This document shows positions 23,304 through 30,956 of a DNA stretch of 32,107 nucleotides, one piece after another. Each line of letters starts with the position of its first letter. Position 1 is the first letter of the stretch. The translations under genes and the position numbers were made by a program. The notes under the pieces are model-generated. The model was given only the letters and a program-made list of their open reading frames with translations, did no database searches and was not told where the DNA came from. The DNA comes from CAZISM01 sp964541895 (GTDB taxonomy: Bacteria; Zhuqueibacterota; Zhuqueibacteria; Residuimicrobiales; Residuimicrobiaceae): NCBI GenBank assembly GCA_964541895.1, contig CAZISM010000058.1, forward strand, positions 1 through 32,107. The letters run 5' to 3'.

Positions 23304-25475
23304 CTACATCATCCCTTTCCATTTCCGTATGGCCCATTCCGCCGTCAAGCCGGCTAAAATAATCAAAAGCAAAAAGTAATGATTCCAGAGCGGCAACACA
23401 TGTGTGCGGGTAGTGGTTTTTATCCTGGCCGGCAGGGTGCTGGCCAGGGTGCTGAGCGAATCGAGCGCGACGTAGCGACCTCCGCTGGCGCGGGCCCATT
23501 GCTGCAGATGCAGCCGTTGCAGGTCCAGTACGGCGGTTTCACTGCTGTATTCACCCACGGAAAACAGCGACGTGGTCGCGCCAAAGGTCTGTGAAGATTT
23601 GCCGGCTTGGGCAGATATTTTATAATCACCGGGTTGATCGGGATAAAAGGTTGTTTCGTAGCGCCCGTTGCCGGCGGGCGCCGCCAGCTGGGTTATTTCT
23701 CCAGGGCCGGACTGGAGGGTGACCGGGACCTGAGCATCCAGAACCGGAGTGAAGCGAGTGTCGTAAACGGTCACCTGCGCCCGCACCGGATCGCCGAGAT
23801 GGTAAGCGCTCTGGTCCAGAGTCAGATTTACCATCTCTCTCTTTTTTTCTATTTGAACCCAGCGGACGAGGTTGTTGATAAAGATCTGATAGACATGGTC
23901 CTGATTGTCGATGCCGGCCATCAGGAGCTGCCAGCGCCAGAGCTGGGTGGCGAGAACGGCGGCTGACTTGACCAAGCCGTCGCTGCGGACGAGGATCAGC
24001 GGCCAGAGATCTTTATCAGAGCCATCGGCGACGGCCAGAAGCTCGGCCTGGGGCCACCAGCGGGTCAGGCGGTGATAGATCGGAACCGGCGGCAGCATGC
24101 TCCAGGCTGACGCAGAGGCCATGGCGGTGGAGATTTGCATGAGGGGGTGAAGTTGTCCCTGTTCGGTGAGACGACAGGTCGGGGTCCAACCTTCCAGCGG
24201 GGCGACATCGCACGGCATCGGCAGCCACTGCTGCAGAGCCGCCAGTTTGTTAAAGGCCGTCTCTCGTCCGGCGAACATGATGATGGGTCGATTGGTTTCC
24301 TGCCAGGAATCGGTAATCGCCGTCATCACAGCGGCCGAAGTTCGGCTGGTGGGAAAGTTCATGACCGCCAGTATATCGATGTCGGCAAGGCTGTCCAGAT
24401 TCGCCGGCCGATGCTGCAGGGTTCGCAAGGATCCGTCCGGCCCTTCGATGAGCGTTTGGATCTGAAAGCGACTGTTGCCGGCCAGGGCCTGGCGGAAGAA
24501 CGACACGTCGGCGCTCACCGGACCTGAGAGCAGCAGGATTTGCGTGCGGGATTTAAAGACATCCACGTAGAGGGTGCGTCGATTATTCTCCAGGCTGCGT
24601 TCCTGTGATTGTGGAGAGACGGCAACCACCAGTTTATGCCGGCCCTCTTTCTGCGGCGTATAGGCCAGGGTAACCGTCTGGTCCGATGGCGAGGCGGCGA
24701 TGGTCAGGTCCGTCGTCGCCACCACCTGGTCGTCTTCCAGCAGCGTCACTGCCGGTTTGATATGTTCATAGCCGTCGCTGTGAACCGTCACCTGCACAGG
24801 GGTTGGCTCTTTGCTGTAGGCAAAGGGGTTGGCCTCAACGGCTGTAATGCGAAGCTCTTTGGCGGCTGCGGCCGAACCGACGCCCACCGTGTAAAGCGGC
24901 ACCCCCCATTGCGGGAGATGGCGAACCGGATTGCCGCCTTCGCTATAGTTGCCGTCGGTAAACATAACGATAGCGGTCAGGTTTTCTGCAGCCAGTGTGG
25001 TCGTCACGGTCTGCAGGGCTTGGGTGATGTTGGTGGCGTCGCCGCTGAAAGACAAGGAGTCGACCTCGGCCAGGTTCATCGGCCGGGCCTGAGCGGCGAA
25101 CCGAAATGCGCGAATTTGCCAGGGCGGGCCGAACAGCGCGGCCGCCTGTTCGCGCAGCACCTGTTGCAGACGGTGTGAACGAATGCCCTCCGGATCCTTG
25201 CTGGCCATGCTGGCGGATTCATCGATGAGGAGGGCCAACACCGGCGGATGTTTTTCGCTATGGTGATATTGTAATCGCAACTGAAACAGCACCAGCACCA
25301 GGGCCGACAGAGCGATGAAGCGCAACGCCATCAGGAGATAACGGAGTGAATCGGCCACAACCGGATTGGTGCGACGATAGATAAAGAGAACGACCAGCGC
25401 GGTCAAGAGGAGAGCGGCGACCAGAAACAGAACCTGGCCGGTCATTTGAATCGTAGCGGGCGACGGTGTATTCAT
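23304..25475 (-). CDS. VWA/MIDAS membrane protein
   Basis: The protein has 723 residues. Two N-terminal membrane helices (about 12-33 and 48-66) are followed by a von Willebrand factor A domain starting at about residue 80. Its MIDAS motif is complete: DESAS (Asp85, Ser87, Ser89), Thr in SGDATNI, and Asp in MFTDGNYSEGG. A long extracytoplasmic part with Ig-like strands follows, and near residue 600 an ArtE-like segment (LTLDQSAYHLGDPVRAQVTVYD). The protein ends with a helix near residues 697-716 and a basic tail. The layout matches COG2304-like membrane proteins with a VWA domain next to a glutamine-amidotransferase-like fold. The function is unknown. It lies 70 nt after tsaD and about 200 nt before the barrel-like gene. 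GAGG lies 10 nt upstream of the ATG. Confidence 0.85.
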   Translation of the reverse strand: MNTPSPATIQMTGQVLFLVAALLLTALVVLFIYRRTNPVVADSLRYLLMALRFIALSALVLVLFQLRLQYHHSEKHPPVLALLIDESASMASKDPEGIRSHRLQQVLREQAAALFGPPWQIRAFRFAAQARPMNLAEVDSLSFSGDATNITQALQTVTTTLAAENLTAIVMFTDGNYSEGGNPVRHLPQWGVPLYTVGVGSAAAAKELRITAVEANPFAYSKEPTPVQVTVHSDGYEHIKPAVTLLEDDQVVATTDLTIAASPSDQTVTLAYTPQKEGRHKLVVAVSPQSQERSLENNRRTLYVDVFKSRTQILLLSGPVSADVSFFRQALAGNSRFQIQTLIEGPDGSLRTLQHRPANLDSLADIDILAVMNFPTSRTSAAVMTAITDSWQETNRPIIMFAGRETAFNKLAALQQWLPMPCDVAPLEGWTPTCRLTEQGQLHPLMQISTAMASASAWSMLPPVPIYHRLTRWWPQAELLAVADGSDKDLWPLILVRSDGLVKSAAVLATQLWRWQLLMAGIDNQDHVYQIFINNLVRWVQIEKKREMVNLTLDQSAYHLGDPVRAQVTVYDTRFTPVLDAQVPVTLQSGPGEITQLAAPAGNGRYETTFYPDQPGDYKISAQAGKSSQTFGATTSLFSVGEYSSETAVLDLQRLHLQQWARASGGRYVALDSLSTLASTLPARIKTTTRTHVLPLWNHYFLLLIILAGLTAEWAIRKWKGMM

Positions 25476-25545
25476 TTCACGTAAACCTCAACAGCCGGAC
25501 GGTTTGGCGGGTTGCAGGCAACCCTGCTCGAGCACGTTGGGCCTT

Positions 25546-26532
25546 TCACAGCGACAGATTCGGGGCGACGTCCAGGCTGAAATCGGACCGTTCGCCGTTC
25601 ATCAGATGATCATAGCCGGCGCGGGCGATCATGCCGGCGTTATCGGTGCACAGCTCAGGCGCCGGCACGACCAAAGTAAAATTTTCTTTCAGGCAAAATG
25701 CGGCGAACTGTTCACGCAGCGCCGAGTTGCGCACTACGCCGCCGGCCAGCACCAGGGTGCGGCATTGGAACTGCTGCAGCGCTCTTTTGCTTTTTTCTAT
25801 CAGCACATCGATCACCGCCTGCTGGAACGAAGAGGTGATATCCGGCAGCGCGGCGGCTCTCTGTTCGCTGGTGAGCGACTGGGCATGATACAACACCGCG
25901 GTTTTGAGGCCGCTGAAACTGAAATTGAGATTGCCCTCTTCCATCAACGCCCGCGGAAACGGGATGGCCCTGCTTTTTCCGAGGCGCGCGGTTTTTTCCA
26001 CCTGTGGTCCGCCCGGGTAGCCCAGGCCCAGGAGTTTGGCGACTTTGTCAAAAGCCTCGCCGGCGGCATCGTCGATGGTGCGGCCGACAATGCGATACCG
26101 CAGAGAGGCTTCCACCAGAACCAGCAGAGTATGGCCTCCGGACGCCACCAGGGCCAGATAGGGAAATTCCAGCTCTTCTTCGGTGGCCAGCAAATGACCT
26201 TCGATGTGATTGATGCCGATATAGGGAATGTTCAGGCTGTAGGCCAGCCCTTTGGCCATGCTGACGCCGACGAGAAGAGAGCCGGCCAGACCGGGGCCGC
26301 AGGTAACCGCAATGGCGTCCACCTCCTTGAGCGTTTTGTCCGCTTCCTGCAGGGCCACGCGCAGAATACCGGGCAACTGTTTCATGTGCGCACGCGAAGC
26401 GAATTCAGGAACCACGCCGCCGTACTGCTCATGAACTTTTTGTGTAGCGATGATGTTGGACAGGATGCGTCGGTTATGAGTCAGGGCGGCAGAGGTCTCA
26501 TCGCAGGAGGTTTCGATACCGAGAATGATCAT
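25546..26532 (-). CDS. tsaD: tRNA threonylcarbamoyladenosine transferase TsaD
   Basis: This 328-residue protein carries the full TsaD (Kae1/YgjD) signature. MIILGIETSCDETSAAL opens the ASKHA fold, VPEFASRAHM and TCGPGLAGSLLVG follow, and NHIEGHLLA contains the two metal-binding histidines (His109 and His113). Near the C-terminus, APELCTDNAGMIA supplies the Asp and phosphate-binding loop. TsaD transfers the threonylcarbamoyl group from TC-AMP to A37 of ANN-decoding tRNAs, working with TsaB and TsaE; neither partner is in this window. The length is normal for the family. The start codon overlaps the stop of the YbbR-domain gene by 4 nt. Confidence 0.97.
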   Translation of the reverse strand: MIILGIETSCDETSAALTHNRRILSNIIATQKVHEQYGGVVPEFASRAHMKQLPGILRVALQEADKTLKEVDAIAVTCGPGLAGSLLVGVSMAKGLAYSLNIPYIGINHIEGHLLATEEELEFPYLALVASGGHTLLVLVEASLRYRIVGRTIDDAAGEAFDKVAKLLGLGYPGGPQVEKTARLGKSRAIPFPRALMEEGNLNFSFSGLKTAVLYHAQSLTSEQRAAALPDITSSFQQAVIDVLIEKSKRALQQFQCRTLVLAGGVVRNSALREQFAAFCLKENFTLVVPAPELCTDNAGMIARAGYDHLMNGERSDFSLDVAPNLSL

Positions 26533-27473
26533 TTCCCTCTTTCCAGAATGACTTTGAAACGTTTAGGCTCGATGGCGCGAAAGCGAATGCTGGCTACGGG
26601 GTCGACATAGGCAGGATAGTCCAGCCCGCTCTGGTTCTGGTCGCGGCCGTAATCGATGTAGGCGTTGATTTGCGTGGCTGAAATATTGGCGACCACGCCG
26701 ACACCGCCTTCGGCTGTGAGCGCTAACGTCGGCGGAATGACAATAGCGGTATAGCCCGTTGGGGTATTAATGACATGCAACGGGACGCCGCTGATCCGTT
26801 TTTCCATCAGCTTTTGAATATCCGCCGAGATGAGCACCCGGTCCGGGCTGACCGTCATATATTCCACAGCGTCGAGGTGGATCGCGACCTGATTCTGCAG
26901 CGGCCGCTTTACCTTATCGAGTGTTTTGAGTTCGGTATAGACCGTGTCCACGTTATTGATATACGAGCCCGGGCCGATGAGAGCTGCTCTGGCCGGTTCG
27001 ACCACGACGTCGCCCACCACCGTATAGCCCGGCAACGGTTTGAGCTGGACGCGGCTTTTTACCCACACCTGTTTCCTGGCCAGTTTTTCTACCGAGGTGC
27101 TGAATTCGAGCGGCTCGAGCAGATGCACGACGGTGATCTCGCGAAAGTTGCCGCTCAGCATCACATCCTCTTTGTTGAAGCGGATGGTCTGCGGGCCGGT
27201 GATCCATTCGATTTTGGGCTCGAGCTGGGCGTCGCGAAACAATAAAAACGCCATCAGGGCAAAGCCCTGGCCGCGCACCCGTATCCTGGCTGTTGCCGGC
27301 AGTGATGGTACGACGACCAGTTGACTGGGGCCGCTCGCCGTGCGGATCGGAACCGACACGGTATAGTCGTACATATTGTCCGATACCACCAGCACCCAGA
27401 TTAACAGGGCGATGCTGATGGAGGCGATATGCACCTTGTAGGTTTTAAAAAAGGAAATGTTGATAAAGGCCAT
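26529..27473 (-). CDS. YbbR-domain membrane-anchored protein
   Basis: The protein has 314 residues. One N-terminal membrane helix (about 14-32, ISIALLIWVLVVSDN) is followed by YbbR-type beta-rich repeats outside the membrane: VSVPIRTASGPSQLVVVPSLP, VWVKSRVQLKPLPGYTVVGDV and VSPDRVLISADIQK. In Firmicutes YbbR (CdaR) regulates the diadenylate cyclase CdaA, but no cyclase gene lies here. The partner is instead tsaD, whose start overlaps this stop by 4 nt. The start ATG lacks a clear ribosome binding site and lies 94 nt after the zinc-ribbon gene, which ends at a terminator, so it may have its own promoter. Confidence 0.85.
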   Translation of the reverse strand: MAFINISFFKTYKVHIASISIALLIWVLVVSDNMYDYTVSVPIRTASGPSQLVVVPSLPATARIRVRGQGFALMAFLLFRDAQLEPKIEWITGPQTIRFNKEDVMLSGNFREITVVHLLEPLEFSTSVEKLARKQVWVKSRVQLKPLPGYTVVGDVVVEPARAALIGPGSYINNVDTVYTELKTLDKVKRPLQNQVAIHLDAVEYMTVSPDRVLISADIQKLMEKRISGVPLHVINTPTGYTAIVIPPTLALTAEGGVGVVANISATQINAYIDYGRDQNQSGLDYPAYVDPVASIRFRAIEPKRFKVILERGK

Positions 27474-27495
27474 GGCGGCTCGTACGCTACTTTAC

Positions 27496-27531
27496 TAAAA
27501 AGGGTGAACACAGGTTATCTGCGTCACCCTT
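27496..27531 (-). terminator. Terminator after the zinc-ribbon gene
   Basis: AAGGGTGA (27500-27507) and TCACCCTT (27524-27531) pair, with a run of five T on the minus strand just after. It lies about 36 nt downstream of the zinc-ribbon stop codon. Confidence 0.65.
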
Positions 27532-27567
27532 AAAAACTTTCGGTCGAACAGTTTTGAACGACTTGTA

Positions 27568-27759
27568 CTATTTCATGGACTCTTTGATTTCTCTGCCGCG
27601 ACTGATTTCTCCGTTATCGATACGGATATTAAAGCCGCATTCCGGATTGGTACATACCCATGCTTTGTAGGTGATGGGTGCACCCTCGCGTCCATAATCC
27701 GACAGCGGGATCAAGATACCGATTTTGCATTTTAAACAACCTGGAAACGCATTCTCCAT
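27568..27759 (-). CDS. Small zinc-ribbon protein
   Basis: This 63-residue protein carries four cysteines: Cys8 and Cys11 (CLKC) and Cys36 and Cys41 (CTNPEC), spaced as a small zinc ribbon. A good ribosome binding site (GAGGT, 8 nt before the ATG) and the terminator behind it support a real gene. No partner or substrate can be named; small zinc ribbons of this kind bind nucleic acid or protein. It is transcribed divergently from the GlmU-like gene. Confidence 0.75.
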   Translation of the reverse strand: MENAFPGCLKCKIGILIPLSDYGREGAPITYKAWVCTNPECGFNIRIDNGEISRGREIKESMK

Positions 27760-28052
27760 TGCCCTTACCTCACCTCATGGGTCCCTGACAATACCAAACG
27801 ATTTAATCGACTGCACACCGCCGGTCAACGCCGGTTGGGAGTCTCTAATGACCGGCAATAGAGTGACCGCTTCTAAATGTAATATTTTAATGATAAAAAA
27901 GCAACTCTTTTTTGTCGGCAGGCGGTTTGTGCGGGAGAAAAATTTATCTTGGAAACGAGATCGATATCCGATATATTTTCCTATTCCCCGGAACAGATCC
28001 GGAACAAATAGTTCGTGATGCTGTTGATGTGGTGTTTTTTCGAGGAGGAGCT

Positions 28053-29267
28053 ATGCAAGCCGTTCTCATGGTGGCCGGGAAAAGTACTCGTACCTATCCT
28101 CTCACCCTCACACGCCCTAAACCCCTGTTGCCGATACTGAACAAGCCTTTGATCGAACACAGCCTGGATCAACTGTACGGCCTGTTCGACGAAGTGATCC
28201 TCATCGTTGGCTATCGCCAGGAGATGATCCGGGCCAGGCTCGGCGACCGCTATCGCAACATGCGGCTCATTTATCAGGAACAGAAAGAGCAGCTGGGCAC
28301 CGGCCATGCGGTTCTGCAGGCCCGGCCGCATATCAAGGGCCGTTTTGTGGCCATGAATGGCGACGATCTGTTTGCCCACGAAGACCTGGAAAAGCTGTTG
28401 CAGTATCCTTATGCCGCGTTGGCCATGGAGGTCCCGGATCCGTCGGCCTATGGCGTCTGTTTGGTCGATAAAGATAATAACCTGCTCAACATGGTGGAAA
28501 AGCCCAAAGAATTTCTCGGCAACCTGGCCAACATCGGCTGCTATGTGTTTGAGCCGGAAGTGTTCGACGAGCTGGCCAAAGCGCCATTGAGCATTCGCGG
28601 TGAAATCGAAATTATGGATGGTTTTTTGCCTATAGCCAGGCGGCAGCCGTTCAAGATTATCCCCATTACCGGTTTCTGGCTGCCCACTGGATTTGCCTGG
28701 GATCTGCTGAAACACCAGGAATTCCTCATGAAGACCATGACCGAATCGACCATAGCCGGCACGGTGGAGCCTGGCGTTACGGTGCACGGCGCCGTGCAGG
28801 TCGGCAGCGGCACGGTGATAAAAGCAGGAACCTATATCGAAGGGCCGGTTGTCATTGGTCGTGACTGTGTGATCGGTCCGAACGCCTATCTACGCGGCTG
28901 TTCCGCCATTGGCGATAACGTGCGTATCGGCCAGGCGGTGGAGATCAAAAACAGCATCATCATGCCTGATAGCCATATCTGCCATCTCTCCTATGTGGGC
29001 GATTCGGTGGTCGGAGAAGGCTGCAATCTGGGCGCCGGCACCATCACCGCCAATGTCCGCCATGACGGCGCGGCCGTCCGCTCCATGATCAAGGACAAGC
29101 TGGCAAGTAGCGGCCGCGTCAAACTGGGCGCCATTTTTTCCGACAATGTGCACACCGGCATTCACACCTCGATCTATCCGGGACGAAAGCTGTGGCCGGG
29201 ACAAACCAGCAAACCCGGCGAAATCATTCAGCATGATGTGGTGCCGGCGGAGTGGGTGTGGCAATAA
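28053..29267 (+). CDS. GlmU-like sugar-1-phosphate nucleotidylyltransferase with left-handed beta-helix domain
   Basis: The protein has 404 residues when started at 28053, just after the strong ribosome binding site GAGGAGGAG; an upstream in-frame start at 27912 would overlap the leader. The N-terminal domain (1-230) has MQAVLMVAGKSTRTYPLT and RPKPLLPILNKP, a nucleotidylyltransferase nucleotide-binding loop and Lys. The MNGDDLF and EKP segments follow. The C-terminal 170 residues form a left-handed beta helix with hexapeptide repeats (VIGRDCVIGPNAYLRGC, VRIGQAVEIKNSIIM, GEGCNLGAGT) and end in VHTGIHTSIYPGRKLWPGQT. This is the archaeal/Thermotoga-like bifunctional GlmU type that makes a nucleotide sugar, possibly UDP-GlcNAc. 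The usual GxGTR loop reads GKSTR here. The exact sugar is undecided. Confidence 0.9.
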   Translation: MQAVLMVAGKSTRTYPLTLTRPKPLLPILNKPLIEHSLDQLYGLFDEVILIVGYRQEMIRARLGDRYRNMRLIYQEQKEQLGTGHAVLQARPHIKGRFVAMNGDDLFAHEDLEKLLQYPYAALAMEVPDPSAYGVCLVDKDNNLLNMVEKPKEFLGNLANIGCYVFEPEVFDELAKAPLSIRGEIEIMDGFLPIARRQPFKIIPITGFWLPTGFAWDLLKHQEFLMKTMTESTIAGTVEPGVTVHGAVQVGSGTVIKAGTYIEGPVVIGRDCVIGPNAYLRGCSAIGDNVRIGQAVEIKNSIIMPDSHICHLSYVGDSVVGEGCNLGAGTITANVRHDGAAVRSMIKDKLASSGRVKLGAIFSDNVHTGIHTSIYPGRKLWPGQTSKPGEIIQHDVVPAEWVWQ

Positions 29268-29312
29268 TTAATTAGCCTGTTGTGATTTCAATGACGCTGA
29301 CAGCCGGAGCTC

Positions 29313-29400
29313 ATGTAGTGCGACCAGATTGGTCGCACTTGACCAACGCGATGGCTTTATGTAGTGCGACCAGTTTGGTCGCACTTGACCAACGCAATGG
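29313..29400 (+). repeat. Tandem 42-nt hairpin repeats, two copies, 46-nt period
   Basis: Copy 1 (29313-29354) and copy 2 (29359-29400) are identical except for two bases. Each begins ATGTAGTGCGACCA and contains a perfect 9-bp stem, GTGCGACCA with TGGTCGCAC, around a 3-nt loop (29318-29338 and 29364-29384). Each ends ACTTGACCAACGC followed by RATGG. The four-base spacer is CTTT. They lie just after the GlmU-like gene. The structure is like a REP/hairpin element, possibly mobile. Confidence 0.85.
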
Positions 29401-29500
29401 AATTGCAGTCGAATGCGAAAACGCTTATTATCCGCGAATGCACGCTAATGAACGCCAAAAGAACATTCACGTTTATCAGCGGTTTGAATTTTTGAAACAA

Positions 29501-29529
29501 ATGTCGGACTTTTAGGTCCGACATTTTTT
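29501..29529 (+). terminator. TGTCGGAC-family terminator downstream of the GlmU-like gene
   Basis: A perfect 9-bp stem (ATGTCGGAC 29501-29509 and GTCCGACAT 29516-29524) with loop TTTTAG is followed by six T on the plus strand. It lies about 235 nt after the GlmU-like stop and 57 nt before the next gene. Confidence 0.75.
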
Positions 29530-29586
29530 GACCATGAATTGGGAATTGTGCGGCGGACATCGATGACGATAAGAGAGGTGGCAGTG

Positions 29587-30459
29587 ATGGGGAAAAAGAT
29601 AAAAAGTTGTGTATCGCCGGCTGTGCTGGGCGCTGTGGTATTGCTCTTTTCAGAAATGCCGGCAGCGTCGCCTGCGCCTCCTGCCGCGCCCATCGATGGT
29701 CGAGCTCCGGCTTTGAATAATCTGGCGACGGTGTATGCCCGGGTGTTTCTGCAGGGTGCCTATATCTCCAATCAATTAATGCGTATCAATCTTCGTAATA
29801 TGCCCTCGCCGACCAATGCCTATCTTCCGACAAATTCCCCCTATCCTGAAGCGCCAAAGAATATTACAGCGTTACCGTTGCGCGTTACGGACTGGATTCT
29901 GATTTCTCTGCGCGCCCGTGCCGGCGGTCCGGATCTGATTTCGGTCAGCGCGTTTGTGCGCGAAGACGGCATGATCGTTTCCGCCGATGATGGCCTCGAG
30001 GGAGCGAGTCTGGCTATTCCTTCCGGAAGTTATTATATCGTTATCCGTCAGCGCAACCATCTCTCGGTTATGTCGAAGCAGGCGGTGAATTTGGCGCAAT
30101 GTTCGGCCGCCATCCCCTATGATTTTACCACCGCCTCGGCAGCCGGTCAGCCGAACAACCGCTATTACCGGGATGCGGATGATGGCGCCGTACAGCTGCG
30201 CGATGGCTGCTGGGCCATGGCGGCGGCCGATGGCACTCGGGGCACCTATAATCGCGAAGGCCGCACCCATCTTCAGGATCTTATTCCGCTCAACGACGGC
30301 AGTTGCGACGCCTCTGATGCCGTGCTCTACGATGATCAGCAGGGCCGGGAAGGGTATGTCCGCGCCGATTATTCCCTCGACTCCAGCGTCGATGCCATCG
30401 ATGCCGGTCTGTACGATGCCAACCAGGGCCGAGAATCTCCCTCTGTGCTACAACGATAA
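29587..30459 (+). CDS. Secreted protein with dockerin-like C-terminus
   Basis: The protein has 290 residues when started at the ATG at 29587, with GAGAGG 8 nt upstream; two upstream in-frame ATGs have weaker sites. A signal peptide is present (KKIKSCVSPAVLGAVVLLFS, then PAASPAPPAAP). The middle (about 60-170) is a beta-rich region (VTDWILISLRARAGGPDL, SGSYYIVIRQRNHL) of unknown fold. The last 59 residues contain two Asp-rich, dockerin-type calcium-binding-like loops: LNDGSCDASDAVLYDDQQGREGY and DYSLDSSVDAIDAGLYDANQGRE. Dockerins dock to cohesins in cellulosomes, but similar tails occur on many secreted proteins of FCB-group lineages without cohesins. No cohesin is seen here. The function is unknown. 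Confidence 0.82.
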   Translation: MGKKIKSCVSPAVLGAVVLLFSEMPAASPAPPAAPIDGRAPALNNLATVYARVFLQGAYISNQLMRINLRNMPSPTNAYLPTNSPYPEAPKNITALPLRVTDWILISLRARAGGPDLISVSAFVREDGMIVSADDGLEGASLAIPSGSYYIVIRQRNHLSVMSKQAVNLAQCSAAIPYDFTTASAAGQPNNRYYRDADDGAVQLRDGCWAMAAADGTRGTYNREGRTHLQDLIPLNDGSCDASDAVLYDDQQGREGYVRADYSLDSSVDAIDAGLYDANQGRESPSVLQR

Positions 30460-30508
30460 TCCGTCTGTTACGGCATTCTGTTTTATCGTTTCAGGGCGCC
30501 GCACATTC

Positions 30509-30648
30509 TGTCATTGCGAGCGAAGGCACGGCTATCGTGAAAGAATCCGCTTTCGCATGCAGCGAAGCAATCTCGCCTCCCCCTGTCATTGCGAGCGGAG
30601 TAACGGATGTTGCGAAAGGGCAGGTCTGGAATGGAGCGTGGCAATCTC
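30509..30648 (+). repeat. Two TGTCATTGCGAGCG elements in tandem
   Basis: Element 1 spans 30509-30574 and element 2 spans 30584-30648. Each starts TGTCATTGCGAGCG and ends GCAATCTC. The middle differs. The core also occurs at 10681. Elements with this start and this end are known in many unrelated genomes; the function is unknown. Confidence 0.8.
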
Positions 30649-30686
30649 AGGCGACGAGGCGCCGGACCGTCTGTCATATGGTATCC

Positions 30687-30736
30687 CGGGCGAATGCCCG
30701 AGCGATGGTTCCGCCCGGGGGAACATCCCCCGGGCG
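30687..30736 (+). repeat. GC-rich hairpin pair
   Basis: CGGGC/GCCCG (30687-30691, 30696-30700) and a perfect 10-bp CGCCCGGGGG/CCCCCGGGCG stem (30712-30721, 30727-30736) lie 11 nt apart. No T-run follows. It is similar in composition to the double hairpin near 3513-3626. Confidence 0.55.
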
Positions 30737-30956
30737 ATCAAAGAATCCGTCGCGCAGCGATGGCCGAGTAAAAAAAACCTCTGGCATATTTTTTGACCCT
30801 TTTCAGGTGACCGAACCGGGCCTGTTTGTTTAACTGCTGTATAGTCAAACAAATAGATTCAGTGGATCCCCCGGGGAGTTTCATGAATTGAGACGTTTAG
30901 TCAACATGTTCCGCCTGGATGTGAGAGCATGATGACACACTTGAGGATGGGATCAT

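Larger units (their letters stand above)
30460..30956. other. Repeat-rich non-coding spacer
   Basis: This 497-nt spacer lies between two secreted-protein genes. It holds two TGTCATTGCGAGCG elements, a pair of GC-rich hairpins and an AT-rich stretch with an A-run (30771-30779). The frames crossing it consist of repeat sequence and are not convincing genes. The last 60 nt carry a good ribosome binding site for the GEVED gene. Confidence 0.7.

Noticed and set aside
29313..29400. Possible minimal CRISPR array
   Set aside because: There are only two units, separated by just 4 nt, with no unique spacer, and no cas gene is present.
30119..30833. Plus-strand frames across the secreted protein end and the repeat spacer
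   Set aside because: They are out of frame with the dockerin-like tail and consist partly of the repeat elements themselves.
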